Shown: positions 7,421 through 16,869, numbered from the stretch's first letter. The stretch is 40,007 nucleotides of DNA from Acidimicrobiia bacterium (GCA_029863625.1 JAOTUY010000025.1:1-40007), one strand, 5' to 3'. Made by a program: numbers and translations. The notes: generated by a model not told the origin, from the sequence alone.

Positions 7421-9126
7421 CCGGCCGATTGGTCATCGACTACGGCCCTGATCTCGAAGCCGAGATCGAGAAAATGGAGGCCGCTATTGAGGCGTACCCG
7501 GCAATTCGGGATCGGTTTCCGGCCCGCTGGCTGGCCCTGGAGTTGCTCGAAGATGGAGACGATCTGCGGGTCAGACTGGCCGGCCTGGTCGGTGGAGAAC
7601 GGGTGCTGGCGGCGGCAGACGAGAGTCAGGCCCGGTTGCAGGCGAGATTCGGCGATACCGCCTCGGTGCAAATTCCCAACGGGCGGTATGACTGGATCAA
7701 CGCCCTGGTGCGCGAAACGGTAACGCAGTCAAGAACCGATCGGACGCCCGTATCCGACCGGATCGACACAGTCGTGACACACCGCTGGTTCGGACTCCCC
7801 ATCTTCCTGGCTTCCATGTGGGTGGTGTTCAAGCTCACCGTCGATATCTCGGCGGTGTTCCTCGACTGGGTCGACGGGGTGATGGGAGGGCCGATTGCCC
7901 GCTGGATGGCGACACTGGTTGATGTGCTCGGCCTGGGCAACACCTGGGTGAAGAGCCTGATCGTCGATGGAGTCGTGGCCGGAGTGGGTGGCATCCTGGT
8001 CTTCGTCCCGGTCTTGATGGCCCTCTACCTGTCGCTCGGTCTGCTGGAGGACTCCGGCTACATGGCCCGGGCCGCGTTCGTCATGGACCGGATCATGCGG
8101 AGACTCGGGCTGCAGGGCAGGAGCTTTCTCCCCATGCTGGTCGGGTTCGGGTGCACGGTCCCGGCTATCTACGCCACCCGGACCCTCCAGCGACGGCGGG
8201 ACCGGGTCATGACCGGACTGCTCGTCCCGTTCATGAGCTGCGGGGCACGCCTGCCGGTCTACGTGCTGATGGCGGCGGTCTTCTTCCCTCGCTCGCGGGG
8301 CACCGTGGTGTTCGCCATGTATCTGCTGGGCATCCTCGTAGCACTGGTGCTTGGCCTCCTTCTCAGCAGAACGGTGTTTCGGGCTGAGGCTCCCACCCCG
8401 CTCTTGATGGAACTGCCGCCCTACCGTCTTCCCACCCTGCGGTCGGTGTGGCTCCAGATGTGGAGGCGGACCGCGGTGTTCATCCGCGATGCCGGAACGA
8501 TCATTCTCGGCACCAGCCTCGTGGTTTGGCTGCTCATGGCGATCCCTACCGGTGGTGGATCGTTCTCGGAAGTAGAGGTCGAGCAGAGCGCCTTTGGGGC
8601 CGTCAGTTCGGCGGTTGCGCCGGCGTTGAGTCCGGCCGGGTTCGGGAGTTGGGAGGCAACCGGCGCACTCATCACCGGTTTCGTTGCCAAAGAGGTGGTG
8701 GTCTCTTCGATGTCGCAGGTGTACGGGGTCGAGGACGGCCCCGAGACCGTCGCGTCGGCCGCCTTCGTCGCCGACGTGCAGGAGATCGGCGCGAGCTTGT
8801 TCCAGGCCTCCGCCGATACCTTGAAGGCCATCCCCTCAATCGTTGGCATCGATCTCCTGGACGGCGCCGATCAGGCCCGGCAAGGTTCGTTGGCGACCGC
8901 AGTGCGGGGAGGCTTTGAAGAGTCGAGCGGCGGACATGGTGCCCTCGCCGGCCTGGCGTTCATGGTGTTCGTGCTCCTGTACACGCCATGCATGGCGGCG
9001 GTGGCGGCCGAGCGGCACGAACTGGGTGCGAGGTGGATGTGGGCCAGCATCCTCGGTCAAACGGCGCTGGCGTGGGGAATGGCCGTGCTGGTGTTCCAGG
9101 TCGGCACCTTGATGGGATGGGGGTGA
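7417..9126 (+). CDS. feoB: FeoB membrane subunit (C-terminal half of a split FeoB)
   Basis: A 569-residue protein that begins with the helical linker domain normally found after the FeoB G domain (about 1-115, with RFPARWLALELLE) and continues into the ferrous-iron pore. Pore hallmarks are EDSGYMARAAFVMDR (211-225), the first gate GFGCTVPAI with Cys246, and the second gate SCGARLPVY with Cys275. About nine hydrophobic segments follow, ending with a YTPCMAAVAAERHE segment close to the C-terminus, also typical of FeoB. It moves Fe2+ across the inner membrane, presumably with the separate G protein and FeoA. Confidence 0.92.
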   Translation: MTGRLVIDYGPDLEAEIEKMEAAIEAYPAIRDRFPARWLALELLEDGDDLRVRLAGLVGGERVLAAADESQARLQARFGDTASVQIPNGRYDWINALVRETVTQSRTDRTPVSDRIDTVVTHRWFGLPIFLASMWVVFKLTVDISAVFLDWVDGVMGGPIARWMATLVDVLGLGNTWVKSLIVDGVVAGVGGILVFVPVLMALYLSLGLLEDSGYMARAAFVMDRIMRRLGLQGRSFLPMLVGFGCTVPAIYATRTLQRRRDRVMTGLLVPFMSCGARLPVYVLMAAVFFPRSRGTVVFAMYLLGILVALVLGLLLSRTVFRAEAPTPLLMELPPYRLPTLRSVWLQMWRRTAVFIRDAGTIILGTSLVVWLLMAIPTGGGSFSEVEVEQSAFGAVSSAVAPALSPAGFGSWEATGALITGFVAKEVVVSSMSQVYGVEDGPETVASAAFVADVQEIGASLFQASADTLKAIPSIVGIDLLDGADQARQGSLATAVRGGFEESSGGHGALAGLAFMVFVLLYTPCMAAVAAERHELGARWMWASILGQTALAWGMAVLVFQVGTLMGWG

Positions 9127-9132
9127 CCCGAG

Positions 9133-9402
9133 GTGTTGGAACGACTGCTCTCCAGCCTCCGGGAAGCCAGCGGGCCCATCAGCGTCGATGATCTGAGCAA
9201 CCGTCTTCAGGTCGAACGGTCTGCTCTGCAACCGATGCTCGATCTGTTGGTACGCAAAGGGCTGCTCACCGAAGGGACCGACGTCGATACCGACGTTGCC
9301 TGCTGCGGCGGAGCCTGCGCGACGTCATGTACGGGTATCCAAGGTTGCCCGTTCGTAGCTGGTGGAATGCCGCGGACCCTCGAGATCCGGTCGAACAACT
9401 AG
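9133..9402 (+). CDS. FeoC-like winged-helix protein with cysteine cluster
   Basis: An 89-residue protein starting at GTG 9133 (TTG at 9136 is also possible), 6 bases after the FeoB stop. Residues 1-48 form a winged-helix of the FeoC type (LERLLSSLREASGPISVDDL then LVRKGLLTE). Residues 57-72 contain five cysteines in CCGGACATSCTGIQGC, resembling the Fe-S or metal-binding wing loop of FeoC. Its place as the last gene of the feo operon supports the call. FeoC is thought to protect FeoB or sense iron and oxygen. Confidence 0.75.
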   Translation: MLERLLSSLREASGPISVDDLSNRLQVERSALQPMLDLLVRKGLLTEGTDVDTDVACCGGACATSCTGIQGCPFVAGGMPRTLEIRSNN

Positions 9403-9436
9403 AACGAGCGCCGCCGGGAATCCCTACGCTTGGGCC

Positions 9437-10054
9437 GTGGACGTCCTCGACTTCGAAGAAGCCCGGGTGCTCGGCTGTCTCATCGAGAAGTCGATGACGA
9501 CTCCCGAGTACTACCCCATGACCGTCAACGCGTTGATCGCGGCCTGCAACCAGAGAACCAATCGGGACCCCGTGGTCGACTTCGGCGAGTCGACGGTTGC
9601 CGGGGCGCTGGCTTCGCTCGACCGGCGCGGCATGATCGGAATAACCCGCGTGTCGGGGGGGAGGGCGCTCAAATACGCCCACCATGCGGACACCGCGTTG
9701 CGGGTCGATGACGAGCAATTGACCCTTCTGGCGGTTCTTCTGTTACGCGGGCCCCAGACGGCCGCGGAGTTACGAGCGCGCTCGGAGCGGTACGCGGCGT
9801 TCGAATCAGTTCAGGCGGCCGAGCAACGTCTGGGAGATCTTATGAGACGAGATATACCGCTCGTCGAGCGTATGCCGAAGGAGCCCGGTCAGAAGGAGAA
9901 TCGGTACCGGTGCCTGCTGACCGAAGACGTGGGTAGGCCCGCCGGCCTGTCCGTGCCCGCCGGCCTGTCCGTGCCCGCCGGCCTCGAGGAACGGGTCGCC
10001 GCGCTCGAGAGCGCTCTGCAGCAGGTGCTGCGCCGGCTCGACGCCGAGGAGTAG
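9437..10054 (+). CDS. YceH/DUF480-family protein
   Basis: A 205-residue protein of two winged helices, typical of the YceH (DUF480) family of unknown function. The signature is the start VDVLDFEEARVLGCLIEKSMTTPEYYP with the NQ(R)TNRDPV stretch (about 38-46). The C-terminal end holds an in-frame tandem PAGLSV repeat and a coiled-coil of about 30 residues. The GTG at 9437 is preferred: it is the family start and lies 6 bases after TACGCT (9425-9430), which suggests a leaderless transcript separate from the feo operon. Confidence 0.85.
   Translation: MDVLDFEEARVLGCLIEKSMTTPEYYPMTVNALIAACNQRTNRDPVVDFGESTVAGALASLDRRGMIGITRVSGGRALKYAHHADTALRVDDEQLTLLAVLLLRGPQTAAELRARSERYAAFESVQAAEQRLGDLMRRDIPLVERMPKEPGQKENRYRCLLTEDVGRPAGLSVPAGLSVPAGLEERVAALESALQQVLRRLDAEE
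9938..9984 (+). repeat. 18-bp in-frame tandem repeat inside the YceH-like gene
   Basis: Two full copies (9938-9955 and 9956-9973) of CCCGCCGGCCTGTCCGTG plus an 11-base partial copy (9974-9984). It encodes PAGLSV-PAGLSV-PAGL between the second winged helix and the coiled coil. The copies are identical, so the repeat is recent and could vary in number between strains without shifting the frame. Confidence 0.85.
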
Positions 10055-10151
10055 CCATCGGTCGTCAACAGCAGACAATATGGCGTCTGAAACACGAAGT
10101 TCGGTTCGGTCTGCGAGTATGGGGCTGAGTCGACGGAAGGGTCGTGCAACG

Positions 10152-10907
10152 ATGGACTCGACTGGGAGCCATTCTCCGCGCCGCCGGGGGTCGAGCTGGG
10201 GCGTTACTTGTGTTGTCCTGAGCCTCGTCCTGGTCTCCTGCGCCGGCGACGAGACCGTCATCACCACCACCACTTCGACCTCGACCACAACGACGACCGC
10301 CCCTACCACCACAACCACAACGACGCTGCCCGGTGAACCGATTGACCTCTTCCCGCAACCCGGCGACATCCTGGCGGTCGTAGGAATCTCATTCGATAGT
10401 GAACTCAACGTACGGGCGGCTCCCGGTACCGATGAGGCGGTGCTGGTTCGGCTTCCCCCCCTCACCGATGACGTGGTCGCAACCGGACAGGAGCGACAAT
10501 TGCCGGATTCGATCTGGTACGAGGTCACCGTTGACGATGTGACGGGGTGGGCCAGCAGCGGCTATCTCGCCTGGATCGGGGACACTAGTGATATCACTTC
10601 TGTCGTGATCGCTTTGCTCGGTGAGACACCGTCGGCTGAAAGCATGCTGGACCTCGGGCTGATCGTTGCGGAATCGCAGGCGTCCACCGAACCCGCCTCG
10701 CGTATTCGGGTGGCGAAATCGCCCACGGTGCAGGACGTGGGTGAAGTGACCTTTGATGTGATCGGGCTTGGCGACGATGCTCTCTTTGGACTGCGGCTGA
10801 CCGTCTTCGGCACGCCCGACGACAGCGGGGAGAGCTTCACGCTTCTGGCGGTCGAGAGCACTGTCCTGTGCGCGCGTGGACTTACCGCCGGAGGGCTCTG
10901 CCCGTGA
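10152..10907 (+). CDS. Lipoprotein with Thr-rich linker and SH3-like domain
   Basis: A 251-residue secreted lipoprotein. The signal peptide ends in the lipobox LVSC with lipidated Cys30. A stretch of about 25 mostly threonine residues follows as a flexible linker, then an SH3b-like domain (about 70-140) with LNVRAAPGTDEAVLVRL and W...VTGWASSGYL, the usual bacterial SH3 pattern for binding cell-wall material. The last 100 residues are a beta-rich domain I do not recognise. The ATG at 10152 is preferred; ATGs at 10080 and 10119 would add an implausible N-terminus. It overlaps the next gene by 4 bases (GTGA). Confidence 0.7.
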   Translation: MDSTGSHSPRRRGSSWGVTCVVLSLVLVSCAGDETVITTTTSTSTTTTTAPTTTTTTTLPGEPIDLFPQPGDILAVVGISFDSELNVRAAPGTDEAVLVRLPPLTDDVVATGQERQLPDSIWYEVTVDDVTGWASSGYLAWIGDTSDITSVVIALLGETPSAESMLDLGLIVAESQASTEPASRIRVAKSPTVQDVGEVTFDVIGLGDDALFGLRLTVFGTPDDSGESFTLLAVESTVLCARGLTAGGLCP

Positions 10908-11749
10908 ACACTGAACCGGGCTGGTACCCGGATCCGTACCATCGCCATCAGGTCCGCTACTGGGACGGTTCGTCGTGGACCGAACACGTCGGAGACGATG
11001 GCCAACAAGGGACCGATCCAGTCGGTGCGCTGGACAAGTTCGACTCGGCCATGGTGGTTGATGAAGCGAACGACACCGCCAAGATTCGTGACCAGGTCAC
11101 CGGAGAAGGGTGGGGTGGGGCCGGAATTGGCGGCACGCCCGGCGGGGGCGGCACCCTTTTTACCGAGCCGGTGCTGGTGGTCAACCAGAAGGCCAAGATC
11201 ATCGAGCTGGCCAATCAATACGGGGTCTTTGATCGAGACGGGAACCAGATTGGAGCCGTCAACCAGGTCGGCCAGTCGACCCTGAAGAAGGCGCTGCGCC
11301 TATTGACGTCGGTCGATCAGTTCCTGACCCACAAGATGGAAATCACGGATCGGTCCGGGTCGGTGGTTCTGCGGCTGACCAGACCGGCGAAGATCTTCAA
11401 GTCGAGCGTGGTGGTTGAGAACGCCAACGGGACCGAACTGGGCCGGGTCGTGCAGAAGAACATGATCGGCAAGATCAACTTCGAGCTCGAATCCGGGGGT
11501 CAGCGACTCGGCGCCATCAAGGCCGAGAACTGGCGAGCCTGGAACTTCCGGATCGAAGATGCGACCGGTACCGAGGTAGCCAGGATCACCAAGACCTGGG
11601 AAGGTCTCGCCAAAACCATGTTCACCACGGCCGACAACTACGTCGTGCAGATCCACCGGCGCCTTCCCCAACCGCTGCTTTCTCTCGTGGTCGCTTCGGC
11701 TTTGTCGGTCGACACGGCGCTCAAGCAGGACGATCGGGGGCTCGGCTAG
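10904..11749 (+). CDS. DUF2510 domain plus LURP/phospholipid-scramblase-like domain protein
   Basis: A 281-residue protein starting at GTG 10904. Residues 2-30 are a DUF2510 motif (PGWYPDPYHRHQVRYWDGSSWTEHV with conserved W-Y-D and W-T), a short module common in actinobacterial membrane-linked proteins. From about residue 85 a twelve-stranded barrel of the LURP1-related/scramblase type follows: VLVVNQKAKIIELANQYGVFD starts it, and repeated IxD.xG turns are visible (EITDRSG, RIEDATG). The final segment LLSLVVASALSVDTAL is hydrophobic and could be the buried helix typical of this family. Translation is coupled to the lipoprotein upstream. Confidence 0.75.
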   Translation: MNTEPGWYPDPYHRHQVRYWDGSSWTEHVGDDGQQGTDPVGALDKFDSAMVVDEANDTAKIRDQVTGEGWGGAGIGGTPGGGGTLFTEPVLVVNQKAKIIELANQYGVFDRDGNQIGAVNQVGQSTLKKALRLLTSVDQFLTHKMEITDRSGSVVLRLTRPAKIFKSSVVVENANGTELGRVVQKNMIGKINFELESGGQRLGAIKAENWRAWNFRIEDATGTEVARITKTWEGLAKTMFTTADNYVVQIHRRLPQPLLSLVVASALSVDTALKQDDRGLG

Positions 11750-11806
11750 CGGACGGCCTGTACCGTCGTCCTCAATCGGCGGCGCCCGACTACCGATGAT
11801 GATCCC

Positions 11807-12160
11807 ATGAAGCGTCACCTGATCGCCTTGCTGCTGGCCGTGTCGATGGCCGCCGGCGCGTGTTCGACCATCACGTCGACCCCGACCACGTTGGGAGTCG
11901 ACGGCGCACCCGAGATCATCAAGAACACCTTCCTGACCGTAGCTCGCCAGGCCGCCACCCTGGCCGATTACGACGCAACCAATGACACCTTCATAGAGTT
12001 CGCCCGCGGCGTATGTGGCGCAGGGCTCGACAGCCCGGAAGCCCGCGAGGACTTCGTTGCCGAGTGGGCCGGCTCGAATGCCGATCAGGCCGTCAGGCAG
12101 ATGTGGTCGACGGCTGCCGGGGCGGCTACCAGTTCCTTCTGTCCTGCCGGGCGGGGATGA
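11807..12160 (+). CDS. Small lipoprotein, DUF732-like
   Basis: A 117-residue protein with a clear lipoprotein signal: basic MKRH, a hydrophobic core and lipobox AGAC with Cys19. The mature part is helical with two further cysteines, one near residue 70 and one near the C-terminus, that could form a disulfide. This layout is like the small DUF732-type exported proteins of actinobacteria, but identity is weak and the function is unknown. The only promoter hint is GATGAT 6 bases before the ATG. Confidence 0.6.
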   Translation: MKRHLIALLLAVSMAAGACSTITSTPTTLGVDGAPEIIKNTFLTVARQAATLADYDATNDTFIEFARGVCGAGLDSPEAREDFVAEWAGSNADQAVRQMWSTAAGAATSSFCPAGRG

Positions 12161-12198
12161 GAAAAGGGTTCGACCGCCGGGTGGTTCGAGAGTCGCGA

Positions 12199-13272
12199 TT
12201 ACGGGAGGAGGATGACCGTCGTCCCTATGGGCGCCCAGTTGTACAGCGCCTCCGCTTTGACATCTGGTTGACGGACGCAGCCGCCGCTGAGGAACTCGCC
12301 GATTTCCTCCTCCGTCTGGAGGGGCCGCCCGTCTGGCCAGCGCGGAATCGAATGAAATCCGTACGGCACCCGGGGGCCGTACGCGAAACGGACCATATGG
12401 CGCATAGTGATCCCACCGGTGAGGGCCCGGGCTTCCACCGACTTGGAGAAGACCTGGTATGTGCCCGGCGCCGGGATCCCTTCCCGTCCCGAGACGGGGT
12501 AGGTATCGACCAGCTGTCCGTTCTCGTCGATCAGCCACACCCGGTGCTCGGCGTTGGCGTAGATGATGCGTTTTCCTTCGCCGACGTCCGGGTAAGGGGG
12601 CGCCGGTCGCGGGGCCGGAACTTGAGCGCTCAAGTCGAGAGCCCGGGCCAAGAACACGGCCATCTGGCGGCGAGGCACGGTCGCGGCGGGGCAATAACGG
12701 TCGCCGTCGCATCCCGCGGTGACGCCGGCCGCCGCCAGCCGATTGATGTCGGTCTCAAATGGCGAACCTGCATCGTCGATGAAGAAGTCGGTCTGCGGGT
12801 CTTCCGCATACCCGAATCCCCGCACCAGAAAAGCGGCCATCTCCCCGCGGGTAACCGGGCGGCCGGGGCAGAAGCGGTCGTGGTCGGGTGGGTTGCATCC
12901 CACCGTGATGCCGGCCGCGGCGAGGGCATTGATGTCTTCCTCGTGGTTGGAGCCCGCGTCGTCGGAGAACGGGTTGTCCGGGGAGGGCGGGAGCTGAAGG
13001 GCCCGCACCAGGAAGCTGGCCATTTCGGCGCGGGTGAGGGCGAGGTCCGGGCAGAAGCGGTCGTTGGCCGGTGGGTTGCAGCCGACGGTAATGCCTGCGC
13101 CGGCGATCGCTTCGATGAATCCCTCCTCCGGGAATTGATCGTCATCGGAAAAGGTACCGCCGGGCGGGGGTGGAACAGAGTCGTATTCAGCCGACGCGAC
13201 CACCGTCCCGGTGAGGACGAGCACCATTGCCGTCAGCGCGACGAATCCCGAGCGCCAGCCACTTCTTCGCAC
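12199..13272 (-). CDS. L,D-transpeptidase (YkuD) with three SLH-like repeats
   Basis: A 357-residue exported protein. A signal peptide (1-29) is followed by three repeats of about 60 residues, each with an AGIT(V)GC...DRFCP...TR.EMA.FL.RA pattern, a surface-layer-homology-like cell-wall module frequent in Acidimicrobiia. The C-terminal domain (about 225-357) is an L,D-transpeptidase: GFHSIP provides the conserved His, and SGGCVRQP is the catalytic S.GC.R motif with the nucleophilic Cys. Such enzymes make 3-3 peptidoglycan cross-links or anchor proteins. The start is the GTG at 13272, preceded by GGAGAAGGAG. Confidence 0.85.
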   Translation of the reverse strand: MRRSGWRSGFVALTAMVLVLTGTVVASAEYDSVPPPPGGTFSDDDQFPEEGFIEAIAGAGITVGCNPPANDRFCPDLALTRAEMASFLVRALQLPPSPDNPFSDDAGSNHEEDINALAAAGITVGCNPPDHDRFCPGRPVTRGEMAAFLVRGFGYAEDPQTDFFIDDAGSPFETDINRLAAAGVTAGCDGDRYCPAATVPRRQMAVFLARALDLSAQVPAPRPAPPYPDVGEGKRIIYANAEHRVWLIDENGQLVDTYPVSGREGIPAPGTYQVFSKSVEARALTGGITMRHMVRFAYGPRVPYGFHSIPRWPDGRPLQTEEEIGEFLSGGCVRQPDVKAEALYNWAPIGTTVILLP

Positions 13273-13417
13273 AAGGCTCCTTCTCCTGGTGGATTCCTTA
13301 TCGGCAAGACGGAAGAAACCTGCAGGCGGATCAGCGCGGGGCCCGGCGGGAGATGATCGTGAAACCTTCGATCAGATGGGTTGGCATGGTTGGTCGGCCG
13401 GCGACCTTGTGAGCACC

Positions 13418-13443
13418 AGAAAGGGGCCAGAAGGCCCCTTTCT
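13418..13443 (-). terminator. Hairpin terminator downstream of nrdJ
   Basis: A perfect 11-bp stem (AGAAAGGGGCC / GGCCCCTTTCT) with the loop AGAA. It lies 27 bases after the nrdJ stop. There is no strong U-tract beyond the stem's own TTTCT, as is common for actinobacterial terminators. Confidence 0.75.
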
Positions 13444-13470
13444 CGACGTCGGTCGCGTTTACCTATCGGC

Positions 13471-16400
13471 TCAGCTACACCCCGTCGTGCCGCCACAGTT
13501 CAGGCACTTGTAGCAACTGCCCGACCGGATCGTGATGTGACCGCAGGTCTCGCAGAGGGGAGCGTCACCCATCATGGCGGCCAGAGCAGATTGCACCGAT
13601 GCGGTGCCTGCGTCGACTGCCGCAACTGCTGCCGCCGCTCGGACCGGTTGCGGGGCACGGTTGCCGTTTGACCCGTTGGATGAGGGGCCCGAGTCAACGA
13701 ATCTGGCTGCTGCGACCTGGACCTGGATCTCATCCTCCATTGCGGCGTCGGTCAGATCGAGTTGCACGCCCGCTTCGACGGCCAGGCCCTTGGCGGGCTC
13801 CGGCAACTCCATCTCCCGGACCGGGGGCACCTGGGCCAGCTCGTCCCGTTGGAGGTATTCCACTCCCAACGCCCGGAACACGTAGTCGACGATCGAGTTG
13901 GCCATCTTGATGTTCGGATGGCCTTCAACCATGCCGCGCGGCTCGAACGTCTGGAACGTGAAGGTATCGACGAACTCTTCGAGCGGAACTCCGTACTGGA
14001 GTCCTTTCGACACGGCGATCGCAAAGCAAGAGAGGATCCCCCGCAGCGTAGCGCCCTCTTTGGCCAGATCGATGAAGACCTCGCCAAGTGTTCCGTCCTC
14101 ATACTCACCGGTGCGCAAGAACACCTTGTGTCCCCCGATGCGCGCCTCCTGGGTGTAACCACCGCGCCGGGCCGGCAAGAGGAAGCGGGGAGGTTGCATG
14201 CCGCGATCGTATGCCTCAGTCGGTGAGACGCCTGCGGGGATGCGACCCCAGGCGAACGCCTTTTCCTCGACCAGAGCGGCGTTGATATCCTGAAACGCTT
14301 CCTGATCGTCGCCCTCGTCGGAGGTCGATGAAAGCGGTTGAGAGGCCTTCGAACCGTCCCTGTACAACGCCATTGCCTTCAGGCCGAGGTCGGCCGACAG
14401 CATGTAGGCGCCCTCTATCTCTTCTGTGGTCACCTCGTTTGGCATGTTGATGGTCTTCGAGATGGCTCCCGAAATAAACGGCTGGGCTGCCGCCATCATC
14501 TTGATGTGGCCGTTGTGATGGATGAACCGCTTCCCTTTCCGACCGTTCTTGTTGGCCGTATCGAACACCGGGAGGTGTCCCTCGGCCAGTTCGGGCGCGC
14601 CCTCAATGGTCTGGTGACCGCAAATCACATCATTGGCCTCAACCACCTGACTGCGGGAGAAACCGAGCGAGGAGAGAAGGTCAAACCCCGGCGCGAGATA
14701 GCGATCGGCAGGAATGCCGATCATTTCGAGGGTCTCTTCTCCGAGCACATACGGATTGAACGCATGGCGAAGATCGAACACACTGGGTAGGGCCGCTTCG
14801 ATCTTGTCGATGGCGTCATCGGACAGGCCTCGCCCGGACAGGCTTTCCCGGTTGATGTGGGGAGTGCCTTCCAGGGTCATCGTCCCGACGACGTAGCGGA
14901 CAATCCGATCGATCTGGTCTTCTGAGTACCCGAGCCGGTGCAAAGCCGATGCGATCGACTGGTTGGCGATCTTGAAGTAGCCACCCCCCGCCAACTTCTT
15001 GAATTTCACCAGCGCAAAGTCGGGCTCGACTCCGGTCGTGTCACAATCCATGAGCAAACCGATGGTCCCGGTCGGAGCGAGCACCGTGGCCTGGGCGTTG
15101 CGGAAGCCATTGGTCTCTCCGGCCTCGAGGGCTGCATCCCAGGCGTGGCGGGCTGCTTCCACGAGAGGGCCCGGCGCCTTGGTTGGGTCGATGGCCATGA
15201 TGTAGTGGCTGATCCCTTCGAACTCCTCGGTGGGCGCGTCGTAGGCGGCCCGCCGGTGGTTGCGAATGACCCTGAGCATGTGGTCCCGGTTCTCCCAGAA
15301 GCGAGGGAACGGGCCGATGGCGGCTGCCATCTCAGCAGACGTCGCGTAGGAACGGCCGGTGAGGATGGAAGTGAGGGCGCCGGCGATGGCGCGACCTTCA
15401 TCCGAGTCGTACGGGATTCCCGAACGCATCAGCAGCGACCCGATGTTGGCGTAGCCGAGGCCGAGGGTCCGATACTCGTACGAACCGAGAGCGATATCCC
15501 TGGAAGGGAACTGGGCCATCGTGACCGAAATCTCCAGCACGATCGTCCACACGCGGATGGCATGCTGGTACGCCTCGACGTCGAAGGCGCCCGTCTCGTC
15601 GTTGTAGAACTTGACCAGGTTGAGGCTGGCCAGGTTGCAGGCCGTGTTGTCCAAGAACATGTATTCCGAGCAGGGGTTGGATGCCCGGATCCGCCCACCC
15701 TCCGGGCAGGTGTGCCACTCGTTGATCGTCGTGTCGAACTGCATGCCCGGATCGGCACACGCCCAGGCTGCCTCGGCGATGGTCCGCCAGACTTCGCGGG
15801 CCTTCACCGTACGGCGCACGGCGCCGGTCGATCGCTCGATGAGGTCCCACCCGCCGTCCTCGATGACCTTCTGCAGAAACTGCTGGGTGACCCTGACCGA
15901 ATTGTTCGAGTTCTGACCGGAGACCGTCTGGTAAGCCTCGCCGTTGAAGTCGGCCGGGAATCCGTTGGCGATGAGGATCTTGGCCTTTTCCTCTTCGACT
16001 TTCTTCCAGTTGATGAAGGTCTCGATATCCGGGTGGTCGACGTCGAGGATGACCATCTTGGCGGCCCGGCGAGTGGTGCCGCCCGACTTGATGGCTCCGG
16101 CGGCCCGGTCGCCGATTTTCAGAAAGGACATCACCCCCGAGGACTTGCCGCCCCCGGAGAGTGGCTCACCTTCGGCCCGGATCGTCGAGAAGTTGGTGCC
16201 GGTACCGGATCCGAACTTGAACAGCCGAGCTTCCTTGGTCCAGAGATCCATGATGCCGCCCTCGTTGACGAGGTCGTCACCGACGGCCTGGATGAAGCAG
16301 GCATGGGGGGCGGGACGGCTGTAAGAGTCGGGTCCCGGGATCAGTTCTTCAGTGTCGGGATCGACAAACCAGAAACCCTGCGGAGGACCGGTGAGACCGT

Positions 16401-16869
16401 ATGAGTGGTTGAGACCGGTGTTGAACCACTGCGGGCTGTTGGGTGCCGCCATCTGGCAGGCCAGCATGTACTTGAGTTCGTCTTCGAATGCCTGGGCGTC
16501 TTCGCCCGAAGCGAAATATCCATTCTGCTCACCCCACCAGCGCCACGTCTCCGTGAGCCGGTCGAAGACTTGACGGGCCGAGCGTTCCGGGCCTAGGACC
16601 GGCTCTCCGCCCTCATCGAAGAGTTGGTGGCCTTCGTCGTCGTACTGAGGGATTCCTGCCTTCCGGAAGTACTTCGAGACCATGATGTCGGTCGCAACCT
16701 GCGACCAGGCCGCCGGGATCTCGGCGTCTTTCATTTCAAAAACCACCGATCCGTCCGGATTGGCGATTTTCGAGTCGCGTCGGGTCCATTCGATCGACGC
16801 ATAGGGGTCGTGACCGGCCTCAGTGAAACGGCGGCCGATCGTCAAACCCTTGGTCCCTGTCTCTTCCAT
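13471..16869 (-). CDS. nrdJ: Vitamin B12-dependent (class II) ribonucleotide reductase
   Basis: A 1132-residue adenosylcobalamin-dependent reductase making deoxyribonucleotides with or without oxygen. The first redox cysteine is in PAPHACFIQ. The active site is NPCSE (Asn, thiyl Cys and Glu), and the partner redox cysteine follows 11 residues later in DNTACNLASL, the same spacing as C408 and C419 of the Lactobacillus enzyme. A glycine-rich GSGTGTNFS and ANKNGRKGKRF are also visible. The C-terminal tail carries CETCGH and CYKCLNCGG, a zinc-ribbon-like cysteine set found in long NrdJ. The ATG at 16869 is preceded by GGAGGGA. Two NrdR boxes and a strong promoter lie upstream. Confidence 0.95.
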   Translation of the reverse strand: MEETGTKGLTIGRRFTEAGHDPYASIEWTRRDSKIANPDGSVVFEMKDAEIPAAWSQVATDIMVSKYFRKAGIPQYDDEGHQLFDEGGEPVLGPERSARQVFDRLTETWRWWGEQNGYFASGEDAQAFEDELKYMLACQMAAPNSPQWFNTGLNHSYGLTGPPQGFWFVDPDTEELIPGPDSYSRPAPHACFIQAVGDDLVNEGGIMDLWTKEARLFKFGSGTGTNFSTIRAEGEPLSGGGKSSGVMSFLKIGDRAAGAIKSGGTTRRAAKMVILDVDHPDIETFINWKKVEEEKAKILIANGFPADFNGEAYQTVSGQNSNNSVRVTQQFLQKVIEDGGWDLIERSTGAVRRTVKAREVWRTIAEAAWACADPGMQFDTTINEWHTCPEGGRIRASNPCSEYMFLDNTACNLASLNLVKFYNDETGAFDVEAYQHAIRVWTIVLEISVTMAQFPSRDIALGSYEYRTLGLGYANIGSLLMRSGIPYDSDEGRAIAGALTSILTGRSYATSAEMAAAIGPFPRFWENRDHMLRVIRNHRRAAYDAPTEEFEGISHYIMAIDPTKAPGPLVEAARHAWDAALEAGETNGFRNAQATVLAPTGTIGLLMDCDTTGVEPDFALVKFKKLAGGGYFKIANQSIASALHRLGYSEDQIDRIVRYVVGTMTLEGTPHINRESLSGRGLSDDAIDKIEAALPSVFDLRHAFNPYVLGEETLEMIGIPADRYLAPGFDLLSSLGFSRSQVVEANDVICGHQTIEGAPELAEGHLPVFDTANKNGRKGKRFIHHNGHIKMMAAAQPFISGAISKTINMPNEVTTEEIEGAYMLSADLGLKAMALYRDGSKASQPLSSTSDEGDDQEAFQDINAALVEEKAFAWGRIPAGVSPTEAYDRGMQPPRFLLPARRGGYTQEARIGGHKVFLRTGEYEDGTLGEVFIDLAKEGATLRGILSCFAIAVSKGLQYGVPLEEFVDTFTFQTFEPRGMVEGHPNIKMANSIVDYVFRALGVEYLQRDELAQVPPVREMELPEPAKGLAVEAGVQLDLTDAAMEDEIQVQVAAARFVDSGPSSNGSNGNRAPQPVRAAAAVAAVDAGTASVQSALAAMMGDAPLCETCGHITIRSGSCYKCLNCGGTTGCS

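Noticed and set aside
11300..12712. 470-residue minus-strand frame across the scramblase-like and lipoprotein genes
   Set aside because: It is a high-GC shadow of the two plus-strand genes and the transpeptidase; the plus-strand genes have domains and signal peptides.
13574..16404. Long plus-strand frames (for example 14938-16404) opposite nrdJ
   Set aside because: They are antisense shadows of the nrdJ codons: no domain, no promoter or ribosome binding site, and nrdJ is continuous on the minus strand.
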